DNA of 51,590 nt. It comes from CALWZE01 sp036644375 (GTDB lineage Bacteria > Bacillota > Clostridia > Oscillospirales > Ruminococcaceae). Below, in pieces: positions 1-7,740 of the stretch; the stretch's first letter is position 1, and every line of letters starts with the position of its first letter. The notes beneath the pieces were generated by a model. That model was given only the letters and a program-made list of their open reading frames with translations. It did not search any database and was not told where the DNA came from. Location: NCBI GenBank assembly GCA_036644375.1, contig JAVXQD010000015.1, positions 1 through 51,590 on the forward strand, in the 5' to 3' direction. The translations under genes were made by a program, and so were the position numbers.

Positions 1-1
1 C

Positions 2-1009
2 ACCGTCGCGCCGAAGGCGTCAGGGCGTTCTTCCACCGAACTTCACTGGAACAAAGACGCATTTTACTGCATTGGACTTTGTCTTAGAAGAAACTATTTT
101 GGAGTCGGGCTTCACGATTTTTGCGGCAATCTGATAGCATCCGAATATGCGGATGTCAAGGCTCCCTACAATACCCGCGAAGCAATATTTGAAAAAATAT
201 GCGAGATGATTGACAACGCCCTTGAGACTCACACTCCGAGCGGCAAATTTCTGGGCATTGGGGTGGGCGCACCGGGGCCTATTGATGATGCGGACGGAAT
301 TATCGACAACCCGACCGGACTTGAAATCCTGCACAAGGCACCGATTGTCCCCTTTCTTCAAACGAGATACAACTGCAATGTAGTCATTAAAAACGATGCG
401 TGCTCACAGGCGCTCGCCGAGCTGAGCTATGGCGTTAAAGATAAGTATGACAGCTTTTTCGTCCTTGAAATCACAGGCGGTATCGGCGGAGGGCTGATTC
501 TCAACCGTAAGCTTGTCAGCGGAACTCTCGGAAACGGGAACGAGGTAGGTCACACCACCATAAATGCTTTCGGTGTAAAGTGCAAGTGCGGAAACACTGG
601 ATGCGCCGAGCTGTACGCGACCCTGCCGAATATCGTAGCATATGCACTTGAAACAGACCCGAGGTTTACAAGCTGGAAAAATGTTGTCGACCTCGCATAC
701 AGCGGGGACTCGCTTGCTATTGATGTAATAAAGCGAGAGGCTTTTTATATCTCAACGCTGTGTGTGAATATGCTCAATATTCTTGATTTTGAGGCAATCA
801 TAATCAACGGGCGTGAAATCACATATCGTCCCGTCCTGTTGCTCTCACTTATTCGGGATCAGATACCCGCACGTCTGCTCGTGAAACGATATCGAAAGGT
901 CGATTTAATCACCTCAAGCATAACCGAGTATACAGATATCTTATCTGCTGCCAATCTCGTGCTTGACGATTATCTGAAAAAATTAAATTTCCCTCCGACA
1001 CCGCAATGA
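2..1009 (+). CDS. ROK family protein (sugar kinase or repressor), 5' end cut by window
   Basis: The frame is open from base 2, so the true start lies left of the window; the visible part is about 335 residues. ROK proteins are either sugar kinases or NagC/XylR-type repressors. Visible signatures are the phosphate-loop region GIGVGAPGPID, a GIGGGLI glycine segment, EVGH, and the ROK zinc motif CKCGNTGCAE. A helix-turn-helix would lie in the missing N-terminus, so kinase and repressor cannot be told apart here. A second ROK protein 2.7 kb away carries a DNA-binding domain, and sugar dehydrogenases lie between them, which fits a carbohydrate locus. Family call is firm; substrate is unknown. Confidence 0.85.
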   Translation, partial: TVAPKASGRSSTELHWNKDAFYCIGLCLRRNYFGVGLHDFCGNLIASEYADVKAPYNTREAIFEKICEMIDNALETHTPSGKFLGIGVGAPGPIDDADGIIDNPTGLEILHKAPIVPFLQTRYNCNVVIKNDACSQALAELSYGVKDKYDSFFVLEITGGIGGGLILNRKLVSGTLGNGNEVGHTTINAFGVKCKCGNTGCAELYATLPNIVAYALETDPRFTSWKNVVDLAYSGDSLAIDVIKREAFYISTLCVNMLNILDFEAIIINGREITYRPVLLLSLIRDQIPARLLVKRYRKVDLITSSITEYTDILSAANLVLDDYLKKLNFPPTPQ

Positions 1010-1027
1010 CAGCAGGCGTGGAAGAAA

Positions 1028-1414
1028 TCACATGTATTGATTGAATTCAATTTTTTCCATGTTCGGTCCTTCGATTGTGAAGAATTTCACTCCGTTTTTA
1101 AAAAACGGCAAAAATTCTATTCCGTTGCTCACTACCTTATATCCGCCGTTGCTTACAACTTCAAACGTTTTTTCAACATCGGTTACGTTCAGAGAAATAT
1201 GGTCAATGGCCCCGTAGGAGTTAACTGCGCATCCGTTTTCATATGCTTCAAATGCAATATCCATAAGCTTAAAGAAGCATATTTTTGTTGCTCCGTCCAT
1301 TGTCTCATAAGTTTTTTCAAAGCCGAGACTCTCATAAAATTCAGCTGTCTTTGACATATCATTTGTCGGCAGACCAATATGCTGTATTCCGGTTACAAAA
1401 TTTGATGCCTTCAT
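1028..1414 (-). CDS. VOC (glyoxalase/bleomycin-resistance fold) family protein
   Basis: A 128-residue single-domain protein. It starts with the metal-ligand region IQHIGLPTNDM, followed by AEFYESLGF, and a second half-repeat begins at IDHISLNVTDVEKTF. It ends with a glutamate region (IEGPNMEKIEF). This is the paired beta-alpha-beta-beta-beta layout of the vicinal oxygen chelate superfamily: glyoxalase I, dioxygenases, epimerases. His, Glu and Glu ligands look plausible, but the reaction is unknown. The ribosome site GAGGTG lies about 8 bases before the ATG, and a TTGACA/TATCAT promoter lies upstream. It is convergent with the ROK gene on its left and divergent from the dehydrogenase on its right. 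Confidence 0.85.
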   Translation of the reverse strand: MKASNFVTGIQHIGLPTNDMSKTAEFYESLGFEKTYETMDGATKICFFKLMDIAFEAYENGCAVNSYGAIDHISLNVTDVEKTFEVVSNGGYKVVSNGIEFLPFFKNGVKFFTIEGPNMEKIEFNQYM

Positions 1415-1458
1415 TGCTCGTTCACCTCATAAATTTTTTTTGAATTATTATTGATTTA

Positions 1459-1486
1459 ATGATAGCCGAAAAAATAGTTTTGTCAA
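1459..1486 (-). promoter_or_regulatory. Sigma-A-type promoter of the VOC gene
   Basis: Minus-strand TTGACA (1486-1481), a 16-base spacer and TATCAT (1464-1459), about 45 bases before the VOC start. Confidence 0.6.
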
Positions 1487-1502
1487 GCGTTTGATAAAAG
1501 TC

Positions 1503-1530
1503 TTGCATTTTGAATCTGTTCGTATAAAAT
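1503..1530 (+). promoter_or_regulatory. Promoter of the short-chain dehydrogenase gene
   Basis: TTGCAT (1503-1508), a 16-base spacer and TAAAAT (1525-1530), 34 bases before the start. It lies back to back with the VOC promoter. Confidence 0.5.
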
Positions 1531-1564
1531 AGATATATACCAAACAACAAAGGAGAGCTAATCC

Positions 1565-2329
1565 ATGTATTTAGAAGAAATGTTCGGACTCAAGGGCAAG
1601 GTGGCAATCGTCACCGGAGGCGGGCGCGGAATCGGCCAGACTGTTGCCTGCGGACTTGCTAAAGCCGGAGCAGAGGTCGTTATTCTCTGCCGTTCAGGCG
1701 CCGACGAAACCGTGAAGCTTATTACATCTGACGGCGGAAAGGCTTACTGCGTACTTTGCGACGTCACAAATGAAAAGCAGGTTGACAAGGCACTTGCGGA
1801 AATTTTGGCGAAGTCCGGCTCTATTGACGTCGTATTCAACAATGCCGGAATCTGTATCCATAAATCGACCATTGAAGCCACAATTGAGGAATTCCGCAGC
1901 GTAATTGACTGCAATCTAACAGGTGAATATATCATGTGCCGCGCAGTCGGTAAAATAATGATTGAAAAAGGCATTAAGGGCAGCATAATTAATATGGCTT
2001 CAATGTCCGGCACCATTGTAAACGTACCGCAATGGCAGTGCTCATATAACGCCTCAAAGGCCGCCGTTATGCACATGACCCGCTCGCTGGCAATGGAATG
2101 GGCAGAGTATGGCATTCGTGTCAACAGCCTCAGCCCGGGGTATATCGCCACTCCGATGTCAGTTGACACACCGAAGGAGCTGCGAGATGCATGGGATCCA
2201 TTGATGCCTATGCACCGTATGGGCAAGCCCGAAGAGCTTGTTCCCGCCGTGCTGTATCTTGCCGCCGATGCTTCGGGCTATACTTCCGGCAGCGATATTA
2301 TCGTGGATGGCGCCTACACCTGTTTCTGA
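1565..2329 (+). CDS. SDR family oxidoreductase (polyol/sugar dehydrogenase type)
   Basis: A 254-residue classical short-chain dehydrogenase/reductase, of usual length. The NAD(P) motif TGGGRGIG is at residues 17-24 and NNAG at 92-95. The catalytic Ser/Tyr/Lys set is visible as MASMSG, then Tyr161 and Lys165 in YNASK. The C-terminus follows the classical SDR pattern (LSPGYIATPM ... SGSDIIVDGAYTCF). By general resemblance it belongs with the sorbitol, arabinitol and gluconate reductase-type SDRs, but the substrate cannot be read from sequence. AAAGGAGAG precedes the ATG. Neighbouring zinc alcohol dehydrogenase and ROK genes suggest sugar or polyol oxidation. Confidence 0.9.
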   Translation: MYLEEMFGLKGKVAIVTGGGRGIGQTVACGLAKAGAEVVILCRSGADETVKLITSDGGKAYCVLCDVTNEKQVDKALAEILAKSGSIDVVFNNAGICIHKSTIEATIEEFRSVIDCNLTGEYIMCRAVGKIMIEKGIKGSIINMASMSGTIVNVPQWQCSYNASKAAVMHMTRSLAMEWAEYGIRVNSLSPGYIATPMSVDTPKELRDAWDPLMPMHRMGKPEELVPAVLYLAADASGYTSGSDIIVDGAYTCF

Positions 2330-2404
2330 TTCCGATAAAATTAAAGGGCGCGAGAAAACAAATTATCGTTAGCCTATTTTATGGCAAAACCGCTTCTACA
2401 TAAG

Positions 2405-2455
2405 AATACACCCTTGCAAAAGGCTTTTAAAGCCCGTTTGCAAGGGTGTATTTTT
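2405..2455 (+). terminator. Intrinsic terminator after the SDR gene
   Basis: A perfect 15-base stem (2406-2420 with 2437-2451), with a second short palindrome GGCTT/AAGCC in the loop, followed by TTTTT. Confidence 0.85.
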
Positions 2456-2529
2456 ATGCCTGTTCGCCGACGGGCAATCGTCCGCTTCAGTTAAATCAAT
2501 ACTGCGACTTAAACCCGATTTTTCAGCGG

Positions 2530-3558
2530 TTACTCCTGTACATTGATTATCACTTTCATTGTCGTCTCGCGATTTGCATCAATAAACTCATATGCTTTTT
2601 TGAAGTCCTCAAATGCAAAATGCTTGGAAATCAGCGGCTTGAGTTGAACCTTGCACTCGTTCACCAGACGAATAGCCTCAATGTAGTCCTCGTGTCTGTA
2701 CATCATTGTCGATTTTAAATCGAGCTCGTGGTCATTGAGCACCGCAAAGTCGACATTGTTTCCGAGCTTTGCAAACACTGCAACAAGCACAATTACCGAG
2801 CCCTTGCGCGCATATTTGATAGCCTGTCCCATTGTCGCATCATTTCCCGCGCAGTCAAAGATGACGTCTGCCTTATCGGGACCGAATGCGCCGACAAGTG
2901 CATCCCCGAAATTTGCATTGCGGGTGTTTACACAGATATCAGCCCCGCATTTTTTCGCAAGCTCAAGTCTGTAGTCCGAGACATCGGTGACAAGAACCTT
3001 TGCAGCGCCCAAGCTCTTTGCCGTCTGTGCCACGAGATTCCCGATAGGTCCCGCTCCGATAACGGTGACATTTAAGCCTTGCGCATCTCCAATCTGTCTC
3101 ACCGCATGGACTGCAACAGCCAGCGGTTCAATCATCGCGCCCTCATCAAATGCCATCTCATCCGGCAGCGGGGTGATTTTTGACTGATCCACTGCGAAGA
3201 AGCGTGAAGCTACACCTGTAGTCTGGAAGCCCATAACCTTAAGATTTTCGCACAAATTGTATTTTCCGTGACGGCACAAATAGCATTCTCCGCAGACAAC
3301 CTGCGGCTCGATTGTAACCTTCTGTCCTACTGCAAGTCCTTTAACTCCTTTTCCTAAAGCGACAATCTCGCCGCTTACCTCATGTCCCTGAGTCACAGGA
3401 TAGCTTGTAAACGGATGCTCTCCGTGATAAACGTGTATATCCGAACCGCAAATTCCGATTTTCATTATTTTAACAAGCACCTCGCCATCACGGGGCTGCG
3501 GGGTCGGAATCTCATTGAATTCAATCACACCCGGTGAAGTCATTACCTGCTGAAGCAT
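2530..3558 (-). CDS. Zinc-dependent medium-chain alcohol/polyol dehydrogenase
   Basis: A 342-residue MDR-family enzyme that oxidises a hydroxyl group with NAD(P). Catalytic zinc ligands are Cys37 (GICGSD), His59 and Glu60 (GHE). The structural zinc lobe has Cys89, 92, 95 and 103. The Rossmann glycine motif is GAGPIGN. The pattern is that of sorbitol, idonate or threonine dehydrogenases; the substrate is not determined. The start was set at the ATG preceded by GGAGGG at 8 bases. An upstream ATG would add 23 unrelated residues overlapping the promoter. It lies head to tail with the ROK repressor gene, which may control it. Confidence 0.92.
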   Translation of the reverse strand: MLQQVMTSPGVIEFNEIPTPQPRDGEVLVKIMKIGICGSDIHVYHGEHPFTSYPVTQGHEVSGEIVALGKGVKGLAVGQKVTIEPQVVCGECYLCRHGKYNLCENLKVMGFQTTGVASRFFAVDQSKITPLPDEMAFDEGAMIEPLAVAVHAVRQIGDAQGLNVTVIGAGPIGNLVAQTAKSLGAAKVLVTDVSDYRLELAKKCGADICVNTRNANFGDALVGAFGPDKADVIFDCAGNDATMGQAIKYARKGSVIVLVAVFAKLGNNVDFAVLNDHELDLKSTMMYRHEDYIEAIRLVNECKVQLKPLISKHFAFEDFKKAYEFIDANRETTMKVIINVQE

Positions 3559-3606
3559 ATTATTACCCTCCAAACAAAATCTTTTATTAAAGCTTTTATG
3601 TAAGCA

Positions 3607-3640
3607 TATATATAATGGACTTTGCACAAGTAATTGTCAA
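3607..3640 (-). promoter_or_regulatory. Promoter of the zinc dehydrogenase gene
   Basis: Minus-strand TTGACA (3640-3635) and an AT-rich -10 region (about 3616-3607, TTATATATA). The leader to the start codon is about 45 bases. Spacing depends on which TATA register is used. Confidence 0.5.
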
Positions 3641-3737
3641 TACCGATATTGCAATTTACTCCGTTTTGCAAGCCGTCCGCTCCGCCGCACGGTCTTTATA
3701 TATAATGTATAATGAATACCGTCTCCTGCACTCGTCG

Positions 3738-4856
3738 CTAAATAATGCTGAAATACCCATCGAGTATTCGCGATGCCGCTCCGTAGGCGCTCGCCTCACG
3801 TTTATAGCGGCAGACCTGCAAAAATCTGCTGTTGCTCTCAAACGGGTTCAATTGCGTTACTCTGCCTCTCAGCTCATCAATCCACGGCTCCATCCACGCA
3901 CCGACATATCCTCCGACCAGCACATCACAGTCATAGCACATTCTCAGATTGATAACAGCAAGAGCAAGGTCATCCAAATATGTGTCCCATATTTTTAAAC
4001 ATTCTCTGTCCCCGTTTTCCAGCTTTTCAAAAAAGCTTTCCAGTCTGCCTCCTCCGTTTTCCGCAAGCCGAAGCGCAGAACAATATGAGTCAAGGCACCC
4101 TGTCTGACCGCAATAGCATTCACGCCCGCTTGAGTGTATTCGCATATGTCCGAATTCTCCCGCGCGCTGATTTTTCCCGCGCTGCAGTACCCCGTCCGAA
4201 AAGCACGCGCCGCCCACACTGTTGCTGAGCGACAGATATACCATTGTCGATTTTTCGGACAAACGCCCTATTTCCGCAAAGCCCGCCGCGTTTGCATCAT
4301 TTTCAAATCGGCAGCTCCATGGCATGACATTGCCTATCTTTCCGCAAGGTACATCCGCTATTCCGAGGGCGTGCGAATCCACAATCACATTCCCGTCCTC
4401 ACTGAGCATTCCGGGAATTGAGATGCCGATTCCGAGTATCTTTCCGCTGTCAACAGAGTTTTCCGACACAAATTCAACGACTCGCTCGGCGAGCTGTCCA
4501 TAGTATGTGTCTGTGTTTTCAAATTTGAGCTGTTCTCTTCTGCTCACCTCAATTTCTCCCGTGAAATTCAGCAGCACAAGCGCAATATGATTTTTCGTGA
4601 TGTCCAAGCCGACAGAATACCTGTGACATGCTACGCATGCGAGCTTTTCGGCTTTTCTGCCTCCGGTTGACTCAAAATATCCTCCGTCAGACACCATACC
4701 GAGCTTTTGCAGTTCGGTGATATTCTGCAAAACCGTCGGCATACTGAGTCCCAGTGCCGCTGAAATTTCCTGCCTTGACGTCCTCCCCTGCGTGAAAATA
4801 TATTTAAGGATACTTCTCCTGTTTTCAAGCTTTATCTCACAGTTTATGTGTTTCAA
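3738..4856 (-). CDS. ROK family transcriptional repressor (NagC/XylR type)
   Basis: A 372-residue protein from the TTG start. An N-terminal winged helix (NRRSILKYIF ... TSRQEISAALGLSMPTV) is followed by the ROK sugar-binding domain with GIGISIPG, ENDANAAG, EFGH and the zinc motif CYCGQTGC. Such proteins usually bind operators until a sugar or sugar phosphate is present. The TTG start has AAGGA 10 bases upstream. A TATAAT (4965-4960) lies downstream of the longer in-frame ATG at 5015, so that longer form would start before its own transcript. Probable targets are its own gene and the adjacent dehydrogenase. Confidence 0.9.
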   Translation of the reverse strand: MKHINCEIKLENRRSILKYIFTQGRTSRQEISAALGLSMPTVLQNITELQKLGMVSDGGYFESTGGRKAEKLACVACHRYSVGLDITKNHIALVLLNFTGEIEVSRREQLKFENTDTYYGQLAERVVEFVSENSVDSGKILGIGISIPGMLSEDGNVIVDSHALGIADVPCGKIGNVMPWSCRFENDANAAGFAEIGRLSEKSTMVYLSLSNSVGGACFSDGVLQRGKNQRAGEFGHMRIHSSGRECYCGQTGCLDSYCSALRLAENGGGRLESFFEKLENGDRECLKIWDTYLDDLALAVINLRMCYDCDVLVGGYVGAWMEPWIDELRGRVTQLNPFESNSRFLQVCRYKREASAYGAASRILDGYFSII

Positions 4857-4905
4857 TGCCGCCGTTTCCTTCCACTGTACACCTGATTTTTTGTTCGCTG
4901 AGTTA

Positions 4906-4921
4906 AATTGGGAATTCAATT
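4906..4921. promoter_or_regulatory. Possible ROK operator in its own leader
   Basis: AT-rich inverted repeat AATTG-N6-CAATT, about 40 bases after the predicted transcript start and 50 bases before the ROK start codon. The position suits autorepression, but there is only one site and no proof. Confidence 0.3.
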
Positions 4922-4959
4922 GTTGCCGTAACGCAGTCCCTGCATAGTTAATAGATAAA

Positions 4960-4989
4960 ATTATATCACAGTTTTCGAACAGTCCACAA
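4960..4989 (-). promoter_or_regulatory. Probable promoter of the ROK repressor gene
   Basis: TATAAT (4965-4960) with a weak TTGTGG -35 element 18 bases upstream. Confidence 0.45.
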
Positions 4990-5015
4990 GTACATAATGA
5001 CAGCATCCCGCACAT

Positions 5016-5194
5016 AGGCGCCGCCTCATCACACCCAATGACAGTGTTTTGCGAAATGCGATATTTCAGCGAAATGACGAAAACAGCTCTTTTATGAAAA
5101 CAAACAGAGGATTTTCATAAAAGCCGATGAATACGTTTTCATTGCCTCCGAGTCAATTTGTCGTATACCACATTTAAGGATTCTGCCTTATTAA
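5016..5194. other. Intergenic stretch with one perfect inverted repeat
   Basis: No gene is recognisable. It holds a perfect 12-base inverted repeat (CTTTTATGAAAA at 5089-5100 and its complement at 5112-5123) with no following T-run. It lies just before the permease remnant, so it may be an old operator. Confidence 0.5.
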
Positions 5195-5385
5195 AACCCG
5201 ACCTTCGCGTTTTTGCTTTTGTGCGCGGCGTTGCAGTGTGTCCCAAAGGGGCAGTACGAGGCAGCCTCAATCGACGGTGCAAGTGCATGGAAACAATTTT
5301 TGTGCGTAACTATTCCAAATATCTCCAAAAACATTATAATGGTAGTACTGTTGCGCGTTATTGACACTTTCCGTCTGTTTGACAA
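5195..5385 (+). pseudogene. Fragment of a sugar ABC-transporter permease (MalF/UgpA type)
   Basis: About 63 codons in frame 2 encode the cytoplasmic EAA loop of a carbohydrate ABC permease: LQCVPKGQYEAASIDGASAW, then a TIPNISKNIIMVVLLRVIDTFRLFD segment in pieces. This matches the family pattern 'L..IP..LYEAA.IDGAS...F..ITLP'. A normal permease has about 290 residues and six membrane segments. Here the N-terminal two thirds and the C-terminus are gone, and a stop (5192-5194) lies immediately before. The frame breaks at about 5385, where a LacI fragment begins. It is a deletion remnant, not a gene. Confidence 0.75.
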
Positions 5386-5646
5386 GAAAAGTCACTTCTT
5401 GAGCGGCTATGCGAACAGGGCGCACCTATTGTGCTTGTTAACAGCGTCTCGGACATATCCGACATCGCCTCAATAACCGCCGACGATTATAACGGAACAG
5501 TGACGGCTGTCGAGCATTTGATTGCAAAAGGGCATACTAAAATCGGAATCATTTCCGGTAATTTATATTCATATATTTCAACAACACGGCAAAATGCTTT
5601 TATAGACACCATGGCAAAACATGAGCTTCCGATTTATCCGCACTAA
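5386..5646 (+). pseudogene. Fragment of a LacI-family sugar-responsive repressor
   Basis: About 86 codons in frame 1 resemble the middle of the LacI ligand-binding domain: LLERLCEQGAPIVLVNSV, then ITADDYNGTVTAVEHLIAKG and HTKIGIISG, a typical 'V..D...G...A..HLi..GH..I..i.g' pattern. The DNA-binding domain and the C-terminal half are missing, and the frame stops at 5644-5646. It joins the permease fragment directly but in another frame, so an internal deletion seems to have fused two genes of one sugar-uptake locus. Any short product from here would not fold as a regulator. Confidence 0.75.
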
Positions 5647-5756
5647 TGGAAACTCCGGGGCCGTTTAAGGGGACGCGAGCAGATGTGCTAAGCTATATAC
5701 ATGAATTTTACTAATTTGGAATCAATAACCACACACCATGATTGGAGACAATGTAC

Positions 5757-6446
5757 ATGCCTGACATGATAAAAAACTATGACCCAAGCAAGCTCACCGA
5801 ATTGGCGGTCGTTCTGCGTTTGGTTCTCGCGTGCGTTTTCGGAGGTGTGCTCGGAATTGAGCGCACGCTCAAAGGAAGAGCCGCCGGATTTCGCACATAT
5901 ATGCTTGTGTGCATGGGTGCAACCGTCGTGATGATGACAGGACAGTTTGTAATGCAGAATATCGGCGACTCAGATCCGACACGTTTGGGCGCTCAGGTCA
6001 TTTCCGGAATCGGTTTTCTCGGCGCAGGAACCATAATGGTCACGGGACAGCACAAAATAAAGGGACTTACGACTGCGGCAGGCTTGTGGTCTGCTGCCTG
6101 CATGGGCATTGCACTCGGTGCCGGCTTTTATCTCGGCGCCATCGTTATGTGCGTAATGGTGCTTATTGTCATGAGCCTGTTTGACAGAGTTCAGACCCGA
6201 TACATTTCCCGCTCTAAGAGTATTCGCCTGTATGTCGTTTTTGAAAATTTCCAGAATCTTGTTGCGTTTTTGGACTTTTTAAAGGAACAGAATATATTGG
6301 TTTCCGATTTTGAAACCAATGCTCCCGAAATGGGAGTCGGCGTCGGCGCGTTTTTCAACGTGCATTTTAAGGTCAAAAAATCACACGCCGAAATTATTGA
6401 CCTTGTGCGCCACTGTGAAGGTCTGATGTTTATCGAAGAAATCTGA
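5757..6446 (+). CDS. MgtC/SapB family membrane protein
   Basis: About 229 residues. The N-terminal half has four to five hydrophobic segments with family motifs: GGVLGIERTLKGRAAGFRT, GIGFLGAGTIM, and KGLTTAAGLWSAACMGIALG. The C-terminal cytoplasmic half (from about residue 150) looks like the ACT-like domain of MgtC proteins. Family members are linked to magnesium stress and acid survival, and in some species to inhibition of ATP synthase; the function here is not known. The start was set at the third possible codon (ATG 5757), nine bases after GGAG; the earlier TTG and ATG have no usable ribosome site. No M-box-like leader was recognised. Confidence 0.88.
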   Translation: MPDMIKNYDPSKLTELAVVLRLVLACVFGGVLGIERTLKGRAAGFRTYMLVCMGATVVMMTGQFVMQNIGDSDPTRLGAQVISGIGFLGAGTIMVTGQHKIKGLTTAAGLWSAACMGIALGAGFYLGAIVMCVMVLIVMSLFDRVQTRYISRSKSIRLYVVFENFQNLVAFLDFLKEQNILVSDFETNAPEMGVGVGAFFNVHFKVKKSHAEIIDLVRHCEGLMFIEEI

Positions 6447-6686
6447 CCTCCACTGACAACTTTCAATACATTTTTTCACGCTTGTTGCTCACTGACATTA
6501 ATAGCTTATCGGATATGCCGGTTGCGAGCGGCATTATGTTTTAATTGTATGCACTCTCTTAATACCCGGCGCAATACATTTTTGCTCTCGGTGAGCTCTG
6601 ATGTTTTAACCAAAAGCTCTGCACATAAATAACAGGGAAATACACCCGTTTTCAACTATTAGCAGTATTTTCGGATATTCGGCAAA
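6447..6686. other. Intergenic stretch without a recognised gene
   Basis: About 240 bases between mgtC and the terminator. A weak six-base stem ATGCCG/CGGCAT near 6515-6533 followed by TATGTTTT could be a secondary terminator. Nothing else was recognised. Confidence 0.4.
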
Positions 6687-6745
6687 CAAAAAAATAAAGC
6701 TGCGCTTGAAGAGCTTTTTGCAAGCGCAGCTTTATTTTTTTGTTT
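6687..6745. terminator. Strong, symmetrical intrinsic terminator
   Basis: A perfect 22-base stem (6687-6708 with 6721-6742), with an A-run on the left arm and a T-run on the right, so it could stop transcription in either direction. It lies 240 bases after the MgtC-like gene. Confidence 0.85.
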
Positions 6746-6840
6746 TTTCAGTTTGTATTGAGTCTCATATTCAATCGTCAGAGTCTGCTTCTGCATATTT
6801 GTGCCATTTTTTACCCTGTTGCGTCTTGAGACAATTAAGC

Positions 6841-6869
6841 TTGACTCTCGATTGCCCTGATTCTATAAT
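6841..6869 (+). promoter_or_regulatory. Promoter of the DUF554 gene
   Basis: TTGACT (6841-6846), a 17-base spacer and TATAAT (6864-6869), about 50 bases before the start codon. Confidence 0.65.
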
Positions 6870-6921
6870 TATCTACATGCACCATCGCTTTTTGTCGGTG
6901 TCCTGAAAGGTGAAATTTCAT

Positions 6922-7632
6922 ATGACTGGTACAATTGTAAACGCAGCGGCGGTAGTGGCGGGCGGACTCATCGGTTTGATGGTCAAAAAAAGCATCAAAC
7001 AGAGCTTATCCGATACCTGTATGCGTGTAATCGGGCTTGCCACGCTTTTGATAGGTATTTCCAATGCGTTGAGCTATATGCTCAGTATTGATGACAGCGG
7101 TAAAATATCGGCTGACGGAGGCTTGCTTTTGCTGATAAGCATAATCGTCGGCACGGTTATCGGTGAATTGCTCAACATCGAGGGTTTCATAATGCGCATA
7201 AGCGCTTTCGCGGAGCGCAAGCTGAAGATGAACGGCTTTGCAAATGGGTTCGTTACCTCATCTCTGCTGTTTTGTGTCGGTGCAATGGCGATAGTCGGCG
7301 CATTTAACGACGGGCTGAATAATGATCCGAGTATGCTTTTCATTAAGAGTGCAATGGATGGTGTAAGTGCCGTATTTTTGGCCTCATCTCTTGGGGTAGG
7401 CGTTTTATTTTCCTGTATTCCTCTGCTTTTATATCAGGGCTCACTCACGCTTTGTGCGGGGATGCTCGCCCCTGTCCTAACGGGAGACATGCTCAGTGGA
7501 ATGTGCATGGTCGGATTTGTTATGATTATTGCTATTTCCCTGAATCTCATGAATGTCACCAAATTCAAAACCGCAAATATGCTCCCCTCACTGATTGTGG
7601 TTGTGCTGCTCAAGCTTTTGCCTTGGTTTTGA
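6922..7632 (+). CDS. DUF554 family membrane protein (YdfK-like)
   Basis: A 236-residue, highly hydrophobic protein with about six to seven predicted membrane segments. It begins TGTIVNAAAVVAGGLIGLMV and carries the GTVIGELLNIE, FVTSSLLFCVGAMAIVGAF and SAMDGVSAVFLAS blocks typical of DUF554. The biochemical role of this widespread Firmicutes family is not established; transport is often assumed. The start was set at ATG 6922, since an earlier in-frame GTG (6910) overlaps the AAAGGTG ribosome site. It has its own promoter. The downstream glycosyltransferase gene is 108 bases away on the same strand. Confidence 0.85.
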   Translation: MTGTIVNAAAVVAGGLIGLMVKKSIKQSLSDTCMRVIGLATLLIGISNALSYMLSIDDSGKISADGGLLLLISIIVGTVIGELLNIEGFIMRISAFAERKLKMNGFANGFVTSSLLFCVGAMAIVGAFNDGLNNDPSMLFIKSAMDGVSAVFLASSLGVGVLFSCIPLLLYQGSLTLCAGMLAPVLTGDMLSGMCMVGFVMIIAISLNLMNVTKFKTANMLPSLIVVVLLKLLPWF

Positions 7633-7740
7633 CGGCGAATTATCAATCAAAATGTGATATACTGTAATTAATACAGCGGCTTAATATGCTTATTTGCAAA
7701 TCTTTTGCAGCTGCCGCTCAAAAATTCCGGAGGTTGACCG

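Noticed and set aside
1038..1052. Palindrome TTGAATTCAA
   Set aside because: It lies inside the coding end of the VOC gene (Ile-Glu-Phe-Asn codons) and has no operator context.
5647..5756. Possible magnesium (M-box) riboswitch before the MgtC-like gene
   Set aside because: The stretch is only about 110 bases and none of the M-box core sequences were seen.
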